20,208 nucleotides of DNA, from positions 1 through 20,208 of the forward strand of contig CAYPYX010000041.1 of assembly GCA_964415065.1 (NCBI GenBank). Direction: 5' to 3'. Numbering within the stretch: position 1 is the first letter of the stretch; each line of letters starts with the position of its first letter. The notes under the pieces are model-generated. The model did no database searches. It saw only the letters and a program-made list of their open reading frames with translations, and was not told the DNA's origin. Both the position numbers and the translations under genes were made by a program. Positions 15,689-20,208 of this stretch are shown in pieces. The DNA is from VMCP01 sp964415065. GTDB taxonomy: Bacteria > Bacteroidota > Bacteroidia > NS11-12g > UBA955.

Positions 15689-17098
15689 ATGAGGTACGCC
15701 ATTTTATACATCGCGATTTTGGGTTTTTGGGGATGTCAATCCAATGCTAATTTGGATTCGCAAGATCCTTTAGCAGAAGTGGTTGAACATCCCGTTTTCG
15801 ACAAGCATATCGAACCCATTATTGTGGCCAATTGTTCACCGTGTCACCGGGAAAATGGAGGTGCTCCATTCGTGTTTAAATCGTATGAACAAATTAAGAA
15901 AAAGCAGAAAACACTTTTGAAGGTAGTAGTGGATCGAATCATGCCACCTTGGCCTGCCGATGTTCATTACAGTAGTTTTATAGATGAAAAACGATTAACC
16001 GATGCGCAAATTAAAACGATACAAAATTGGGTGAAGGATGGCTGCCCATCTGGGAAAAATCCCAATGCCCTTTTAAATAAAGTAACTCCGTTTGAATCCA
16101 CCTTGGGCAAACCCGATTTAGTACTTTACTTGGATTCAGTTTCGCTGCCACAAGGCAGCGAGGATCGCTTTTTCTTAATGACTGCACCGGGACTGCTTCC
16201 CCAGAAAAAATACATAAAAGCGGTAGAGTTGGTGCCTGGACAACCTAATTTGATGCACCATTTCAACGGACATTGGATTAATTATGAATTCGATTCTCGC
16301 AAGAATTTTTCGCTGAAACCTCGAAAGGTAGAATTAACTCCCGGAAAAGGCGATCGAAGCACTTCCACTTTAGATCTTCTCGCCGATAATGGACAAATTC
16401 CCGACCGAAAACACTCGGTGGTGAATTATTTACCCGGCGTTTTTGGAGTGATGTATCCCGATGGTATTGGGACATTTGAAGCGGAACGCAAGTTTATTAT
16501 TGTGGGCAACGATGTGCATTACGGACCTTCTCGAAAGTCGGTAACAGATCGTTCCAAAATCAATATTTTCTTTACCGACGTACCTCCTAAACGTGGAACT
16601 GGTGAGTTGATGCTTGGAACCAATGGCGTAAGTAAAATTGAGCCTCCGTTGGTTATTCCTCCGAATAAAATCACCAAACATACCACTTCCTTTACCGTAC
16701 CAGCAGATATTTCTATATTGACGCTGAATCCTCATCTTCACTTGTTAGGCAAGTCCTTCAAAGCATACGCAATAAAGCCCAACGGCGACACCATTAACTT
16801 AATTTGGATTCCAAAATGGGATTTTCGCTGGCAGTATTTTTACACGTTTAAGAAAATGGTAAAAATACCTCGTGGCAGCACCATCACCGCAGAAGCCGTA
16901 TTCGACAATACCACTGCGAATCCCAACAATCCCAATCGTCCCCCAATAACAGTTTCTGAACGAATGGATTATTTTGGAAGTAGTATGAAGGCCAGCGACG
17001 AAATGTTTCAGTTCATCATTACCTACTTGGGGTACGAACCGGGAGACGAGAATCGATCATTGGAGGTTCCCAAAAAAATCGAGATTCCTAAAAAGTAA
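15689..17098 (+). CDS. Lipoprotein with c-type haem motif and PHM-like copper monooxygenase domain
   Basis: The 469-aa product starts with a lipoprotein signal (MRYAILYIAILGFWGC, C16). A cytochrome-like segment has the haem motif C49-S-P-C52-H53 and RIMPPWPAD. The second half resembles the copper type II ascorbate-dependent monooxygenase fold (PHM/DBH). H190-H191 (LMHHF), H277 (NDVHYGPS), H349 and H351 (NPHLHLLG) and M439 (SDEMFQF) sit where the five histidines and one methionine of the two copper sites would be. The substrate is unknown. The gene is 1 nt behind the redoxin-like lipoprotein. In other bacteria redoxin, cytochrome and this domain occur on one chain, so the two products probably act together outside the cytoplasm. 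Confidence 0.82.
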   Translation: MRYAILYIAILGFWGCQSNANLDSQDPLAEVVEHPVFDKHIEPIIVANCSPCHRENGGAPFVFKSYEQIKKKQKTLLKVVVDRIMPPWPADVHYSSFIDEKRLTDAQIKTIQNWVKDGCPSGKNPNALLNKVTPFESTLGKPDLVLYLDSVSLPQGSEDRFFLMTAPGLLPQKKYIKAVELVPGQPNLMHHFNGHWINYEFDSRKNFSLKPRKVELTPGKGDRSTSTLDLLADNGQIPDRKHSVVNYLPGVFGVMYPDGIGTFEAERKFIIVGNDVHYGPSRKSVTDRSKINIFFTDVPPKRGTGELMLGTNGVSKIEPPLVIPPNKITKHTTSFTVPADISILTLNPHLHLLGKSFKAYAIKPNGDTINLIWIPKWDFRWQYFYTFKKMVKIPRGSTITAEAVFDNTTANPNNPNRPPITVSERMDYFGSSMKASDEMFQFIITYLGYEPGDENRSLEVPKKIEIPKK

Positions 17099-17118
17099 TT
17101 GCCACCCAAATAATCGCC

Positions 17119-18204
17119 ATGAGTTTGGTAAATAGCAAAGAACTGATCGAGCAGTTTCACCTCGTGCCTCAGTATATTTATCATCAAGATTCTTTGTACA
17201 TTCCTCATTTGAGGGAAGATATAGAAGCTGTATTCGATGCTCAGCAAAATCCTGCATTTCAGCACGGAACGGCGGTACGATGGGTCATCCCCCAAAAAGG
17301 TAGAATCGCAGCATTTTACAGGGATTCTCGAAACGCTCGTTACGGTGGTTGGGGATTTTTTGAAAGTACGAATGAGGAAACCGCTCAATTACTCATTTCT
17401 ACAGCCGAAGAATGGTTAAAGCAACAGGGTTGCAATCGGATTCAAGCACCCATTAATTTTGGGTCGCGTGATCAATTCTGGGGATTGTTGCTCAAATCTC
17501 ATAGTGAACCTTCATATCAAGAAAGTTACAACCCACTGCATTACCGGAAGTATTTGGAAAATGCCGGTTATCAACTGGACTTTGAGCAGATTACGTATGA
17601 AATGGCTCCAAGTGACATCAATTTTGAGCGATTTCAGCGCATTGCTTCTCGCACAATGAATAATACTGATTATCGGTATTTGAATTTAACTGAGGGCAAT
17701 TTAGAGCAGTTTGCACAGGATTTTGTTCGTGTGTATAACGAAGCTTGGTCGTTTCACGAAGATTTTGAGCCTTTAGATGAGAAGCGTATGGTAAAACGAT
17801 TTCGCAGCATGCGTTGGGCGATCTATCCTGAGTTGGTGGTTTTTGCGTATCACAAAGACCGCGCCATTGGTTTTTACATCAATATTCTGGAGTTGAATCA
17901 AGTTTTTCGTTTTTTCGGGGGACGGAAGTCGTGGTGGAATCAAATTCGTTTTTTATGGATGCGGAATCGAATAGAAAAAGTCAGGGGTTTGGTGTTTGGA
18001 ATCGTCCCAGAATTCCAAAATAAGGGAGTAGAAGCGGGGATGATTATGAAAAGTTACGAGGGATTAAAAAAAATTAAAAAAATTTCTCGGGTGGAGTTAT
18101 CGTGGATTGGTGATTTTAATCCCAAGATGATCAGTATGTTAAGTTCGTTGGGTGCTCGCGAGGTGAAGAAACACGGAACTTTTTTTAAATATTTTTTTGA
18201 ATAG
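17119..18204 (+). CDS. YghO-like GNAT-fold protein
   Basis: The 361-aa soluble protein matches the YghO-like group: an N-terminal part with FHLVPQYIYHQDSLYIPHLRED and GRIAAFYRD, then GGWGFFES and APINFGSRDQFWGLL. A C-terminal GNAT-like acetyltransferase part contains the acyl-CoA-binding pattern VPEFQNKGVEAGMI (roughly residues 293-306). The substrate and reaction are unknown for the family. It starts 20 nt after the copper-monooxygenase gene with no visible promoter, so it is likely the last gene of that transcript. Its arginine codons are mostly CGN, in contrast to the zeta-toxin-like gene downstream. Confidence 0.8.
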   Translation: MSLVNSKELIEQFHLVPQYIYHQDSLYIPHLREDIEAVFDAQQNPAFQHGTAVRWVIPQKGRIAAFYRDSRNARYGGWGFFESTNEETAQLLISTAEEWLKQQGCNRIQAPINFGSRDQFWGLLLKSHSEPSYQESYNPLHYRKYLENAGYQLDFEQITYEMAPSDINFERFQRIASRTMNNTDYRYLNLTEGNLEQFAQDFVRVYNEAWSFHEDFEPLDEKRMVKRFRSMRWAIYPELVVFAYHKDRAIGFYINILELNQVFRFFGGRKSWWNQIRFLWMRNRIEKVRGLVFGIVPEFQNKGVEAGMIMKSYEGLKKIKKISRVELSWIGDFNPKMISMLSSLGAREVKKHGTFFKYFFE

Positions 18205-18208
18205 GGTA

Positions 18209-18238
18209 TTGCATTTACAAAAAATCGGTTTACCTTTG
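18209..18238 (+). promoter_or_regulatory. tRNA-Lys promoter
   Basis: TTG (18209-18211) and TACCTTTG (18231-18238) are 19 nt apart, a full consensus match. It lies just after the YghO-like stop and 38 nt before the mature tRNA. A 12-bp perfect palindrome, TCCCTTAAGGGA (18242-18253), begins at about the transcription start. Confidence 0.7.
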
Positions 18239-18276
18239 CAGTCCCTTAAGGGAACAAACAAATCGGAAACGATGAT

Positions 18277-18349
18277 GATTCCGTAGCTCAGTTGGTAGAG
18301 CAATACACTTTTAATGTATGGGTCCTGGGTTCGAGTCCCAGCGGGATCA
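18277..18349 (+). tRNA. tRNA-Lys (anticodon TTT)
   Basis: The 73-nt gene folds as a full cloverleaf. The acceptor stem is GATTCCG (18277-18283) with CGGGATC (18342-18348), containing one G-U pair. The D arm has GCTC/GAGC. The anticodon stem is ATACA/TGTAT with loop CTTTTAA, anticodon TTT at 18310-18312. The T arm is CTGGG/CCCAG with loop TTCGAGT, and the discriminator is A at 18349. CCA is not encoded. TTT reads AAA/AAG lysine codons. Confidence 0.97.
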
Positions 18350-18353
18350 CAAG

Positions 18354-18380
18354 AAAAGCCTCAGAAATGAGGCTTTTTTT
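18354..18380 (+). terminator. Rho-independent terminator after tRNA-Lys
   Basis: AAAAGCCTCA (18354-18363) pairs with TGAGGCTTTT (18368-18377) around a GAAA tetraloop and runs into a 7-T tract. It ends the tRNA transcript just 26 nt before the zeta-toxin-like start. Confidence 0.9.
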
Positions 18381-18391
18381 ATGGAGTTTTT

Positions 18392-18399
18392 TATCTTTG
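18392..18399 (+). promoter_or_regulatory. -7 element of the zeta-toxin-like gene
   Basis: TATCTTTG is a full TAnnTTTG match, 12 nt after the terminator T tract and 6 nt before the TTG codon at 18406. The -33 region falls in the terminator stem and has no TTG. Confidence 0.45.
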
Positions 18400-18405
18400 T
18401 TATCC

Positions 18406-18969
18406 TTGAAAAAAGATTTATTCATAATTGCTGGTTGTAATGGTGCAGGTAAAACAACGGCTTCGTTTACAATATTACCTGAAATAATAAATTGTAAAGA
18501 ATTTGTAAATGCAGATGAAATAGCAAAAGGATTATCACCATTTCAACCTGATAGAGTTGCTCTAGAGGCAGGTAGAATTATGTTAGATAGGATTAATGAA
18601 CTCCTTATTCAAGGTGACAGTTTCGCTTTTGAAACAACTTTGGCAAGTAAAAGTTATAAGCAAAAGGTCTTGTTTGCTCAGAAAATAGGTTTTAGAGTCA
18701 ATTTGATTTTCTTTTGGTTAAACAGTGTGAATTTGGCTGTTGAACGAGTTGGGATAAGAGTAGCAGAAGGTGGACATCACATAGAAGAAGAGGTAATTAA
18801 AAGGAGGTATGTAAGAGGTCTAAAGAATTTATTTGAAATTTATTTGCCCATTGTTAATAAAGCTCTTATTTTTGATAATAGTTCGGGAGTGCCAGAATTG
18901 ATCTTCGAAAAAAATTCAAAGTCACATATTTACAATAAATTAAAATTCAATGAAATCAAAAAATTCTAG
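18406..18969 (+). CDS. Zeta-toxin-like P-loop kinase
   Basis: The about 187-aa product has a P-loop (AGCNGAGKTT) 10 residues from its start. It also has FVNADEIAKGLSPFQPD, FAFETTLASKSY, and RVGIRVAEGGHHIEEEVIKRRY. This is the order seen in zeta-toxin-like kinases (PF06414), some of which phosphorylate UDP-N-acetylglucosamine; here the substrate is unknown. The frame is open back into the tRNA (18292), and an ATG at 18367 lies in the terminator stem. I prefer TTG at 18406 (LKKDLFIIAGCNGAGKTT) because it fits the family start and a -7 element lies just upstream. Eight of nine arginine codons that I read are AGA or AGG, unlike neighbouring genes, which suggests transfer. Its end overlaps the next small gene by 20 nt. 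Confidence 0.8.
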   Translation: MKKDLFIIAGCNGAGKTTASFTILPEIINCKEFVNADEIAKGLSPFQPDRVALEAGRIMLDRINELLIQGDSFAFETTLASKSYKQKVLFAQKIGFRVNLIFFWLNSVNLAVERVGIRVAEGGHHIEEEVIKRRYVRGLKNLFEIYLPIVNKALIFDNSSGVPELIFEKNSKSHIYNKLKFNEIKKF

Positions 18970-19144
18970 AAAAGAATTTAAAGTTCAAGACGAGTTTACA
19001 AATAAAGTAATAAAAGGCTTGGAAATTACATTTCAAAAACTCCTTGAATACAAAAAACAAAAGAATTCTCCTCTTGTCGTAATGCGCGATGGCAAAATCG
19101 TAAAGATAATGGCAGAAGATTTTTATAAAGATATCGAAAAATAA
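18950..19144 (+). CDS. Small 64-aa protein, candidate antitoxin or partner of the zeta-like kinase
   Basis: The protein is small and charged: a lysine-rich N-terminal helix (about residues 8-37, EFKVQDEFTNKVIKGLEITFQ pattern) followed by a short beta-like LVVMRDGKIVKIMAEDF segment. I do not recognise a named domain. It does not resemble the three-helix epsilon antitoxin. Its ATG lies 20 nt before the end of the kinase gene in another frame, so the two are translated from one message. I recall similar small genes beside zeta-like kinases in Bacteroidota, unverified. The antitoxin role is inference from position and size; an accessory or regulatory role is equally possible. Confidence 0.65.
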   Translation: MKSKNSRKEFKVQDEFTNKVIKGLEITFQKLLEYKKQKNSPLVVMRDGKIVKIMAEDFYKDIEK

Positions 19145-19199
19145 CTCGGTGCCTTTTCTACTTAGCATATCTGATCAAAGATTCAACAACTTAGGTGTA

Positions 19200-20030
19200 T
19201 CATAGTCTTCCATCCCAGTCAAATTTCGGTTTGTATTCTGATCCCCCTTGGTCTGGTGCAAGAATGCAACGAATATAAAATCCGTATTGTTCTAATGCTT
19301 TAGATTTATTGTTTATTCCCCAATATTTTTCAAAACCGAATTGAAGTCGATACAATGATATGCCAATGCCCGGACGCAAATAGTGTTCATTGAAATTAGT
19401 GGCATAACCCATTTGTCCGTGCACCAGTATATCTCTAAATAATATTTGAAATGCGGCTCCAAAATCAAATCTGACATTAAAGTAGAGTTTTTTGAAGTTC
19501 TGTTGAAATGTAGTATCGATAGCGTTATTTTTATTATCGAATAATTTTCTATACTCCCAACCCAATCCACCTCCAGCTAAAATCCATTGTAAAACGTCGG
19601 TTTTTTCGTAATAATATTTTCCTAATCCACCATCAATAGCCCAAGAATTGTGGAATTTATACGAATTAGGTTGATTCGGTTGATTGTAAAATCGGTACAT
19701 ATTATTATTATATCCAAACCAGAATCCATTAGGCATGAAATTAATAGTTTCATTTGAATCTTTGTATGTCAAACCAGATTTGTACAACTTGGTGAAATGT
19801 GTAGTGTTGTTGAAGTTCAGACTAAAATTTGAACCCATATTTAAAATAGTATCATTGCATAATTTTAAATGGGGTTGGGCATAAGTGTTTACTGCAAACA
19901 CCAGAATCAGCAGTAAAAACAATGTTTTATAACCACCAATTCTGATTTTTTGAATAACCCATGGAGCTCTTTTCATTCCATTTAGATTACAATTAATTAC
20001 TACTTTTTGGGAAAATGCAAGCTCTTTCAT
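19200..20030 (-). CDS. Unrecognised secreted protein, probably outer-membrane or periplasmic
   Basis: The 276-aa product has a clear hydrophobic signal segment, KTLFLLLILVFAVNTYAQ, with likely cleavage before Q. The mature part is rich in aromatic residues, N and G. It alternates short beta-like stretches (FGYNNNMYRFYN, GGLGKYYYEKTD, GGGLGWEYRKLF, YFNVRFDFGAAFQILF, LRPGIGISLYRLQFGFEKYW), which suggests a small beta-barrel. No domain is recognised. The frame extends upstream to a TTG at 20054. ATG 20030 lies 11 nt after a -7 element, and ATG 19976 (MKRAPWVIQ) would give a more normal signal peptide of 258 aa total. The start is therefore uncertain. It is convergent with the kinase operon. Confidence 0.7.
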   Translation of the reverse strand: MKELAFSQKVVINCNLNGMKRAPWVIQKIRIGGYKTLFLLLILVFAVNTYAQPHLKLCNDTILNMGSNFSLNFNNTTHFTKLYKSGLTYKDSNETINFMPNGFWFGYNNNMYRFYNQPNQPNSYKFHNSWAIDGGLGKYYYEKTDVLQWILAGGGLGWEYRKLFDNKNNAIDTTFQQNFKKLYFNVRFDFGAAFQILFRDILVHGQMGYATNFNEHYLRPGIGISLYRLQFGFEKYWGINNKSKALEQYGFYIRCILAPDQGGSEYKPKFDWDGRL

Positions 20031-20041
20031 TGAGTATGTAC

Positions 20042-20049
20042 CAAAAATA
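20042..20049 (-). promoter_or_regulatory. -7 element of the secreted protein gene
   Basis: On the minus strand TATTTTTG matches TAnnTTTG exactly and ends 11 nt before the ATG at 20030. No TTG occurs 17-23 nt upstream. Confidence 0.4.
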
Positions 20050-20177
20050 GACAATTTTGTTTATCTGTGGTAGTTCAGTTCAATTAGTATTGAATTTAAA
20101 ATTTCTCAAAGCAAAACTGTGCTTGTGTTGAGCTTATTTTGGAATTTATTCGCAATAGACATTTTTATAAAGTGGTA

Positions 20178-20201
20178 TTTTGTTTATTGGATTAAACAAA
20201 A
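20178..20201. repeat. AT-rich inverted repeat at the right edge
   Basis: TTTTGTTTA (20178-20186) and TAAACAAAA (20193-20201) are perfect 9-bp inverted repeats around a 6-nt spacer TTGGAT. It lies in the 178-nt gene-free right edge. It could be a bidirectional terminator or operator for a gene outside the window. Confidence 0.4.
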
Positions 20202-20208
20202 ATTGATT

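Noticed and set aside
18292..18405. Zeta-like gene starting inside the tRNA
   Set aside because: The open frame passes through tRNA and terminator. The encoded residues are unrelated to the kinase family.
18277..20208. tRNA-Lys as an integration site with duplicated 3' end
   Set aside because: I found no second copy of the tRNA 3' end and no integrase in the window. The island could extend beyond the right edge, but this is not shown.

Overview
The window is about 20 kb of AT-rich DNA from a member of the Bacteroidota, probably a Flavobacteriales-like lineage. Four things support this. The gene order rpmG, DUF4295, ftsY, rimO is characteristic of the phylum. A TonB-dependent receptor carries the typical N-terminal carboxypeptidase-regulatory-like domain. 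Bacillithiol synthesis (bshC) is present. There are repeated TAnnTTTG -7 elements, often only 5-20 nt before the start codon, and almost no Shine-Dalgarno sequences. A block of exactly 100 N shows that this is a scaffold, so assembly artefacts must be considered.

Left part (1-4401, plus strand): rpmG, a very short DUF4295 gene, a rho-independent terminator, then ftsY-rimO-bshC as a tight cluster. This covers ribosome components, SRP-receptor targeting, S12 methylthiolation and bacillithiol synthesis. At 4526-6923 a SulP anion transporter is followed by a beta-carbonic anhydrase, which suggests bicarbonate handling. These converge on a minus-strand group: a TerC-family membrane protein, miaA, and a pRiA4b ORF-3-like gene that overlaps miaA. 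A TonB-dependent receptor (plus) and mutS (minus) converge across the N block. The block is flanked by the same 21 bases on both sides, so the real distance is probably zero and the two stop codons overlap.

Right part (14416-18204, plus strand): a SpoU/TrmH-type RNA methyltransferase ORF runs without a stop into a redoxin-like lipoprotein. Next come a lipoprotein with a c-type haem motif and a PHM-like copper monooxygenase domain, and a YghO-like GNAT gene. The redoxin, cytochrome and copper-oxygenase domains look like one periplasmic redox module.

A tRNA-Lys(TTT) with its own promoter and terminator closes this part. Directly after it lies a small accessory segment. It holds a zeta-toxin-like kinase gene rich in AGA/AGG arginine codons, with a 64-aa gene overlapping its end (a candidate toxin-antitoxin pair), and an unrecognised secreted protein gene on the minus strand. 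This segment is the best candidate for a poorly described system. No stretch over 300 bases lacks a gene, and I see no CRISPR array, transposase or phage gene.
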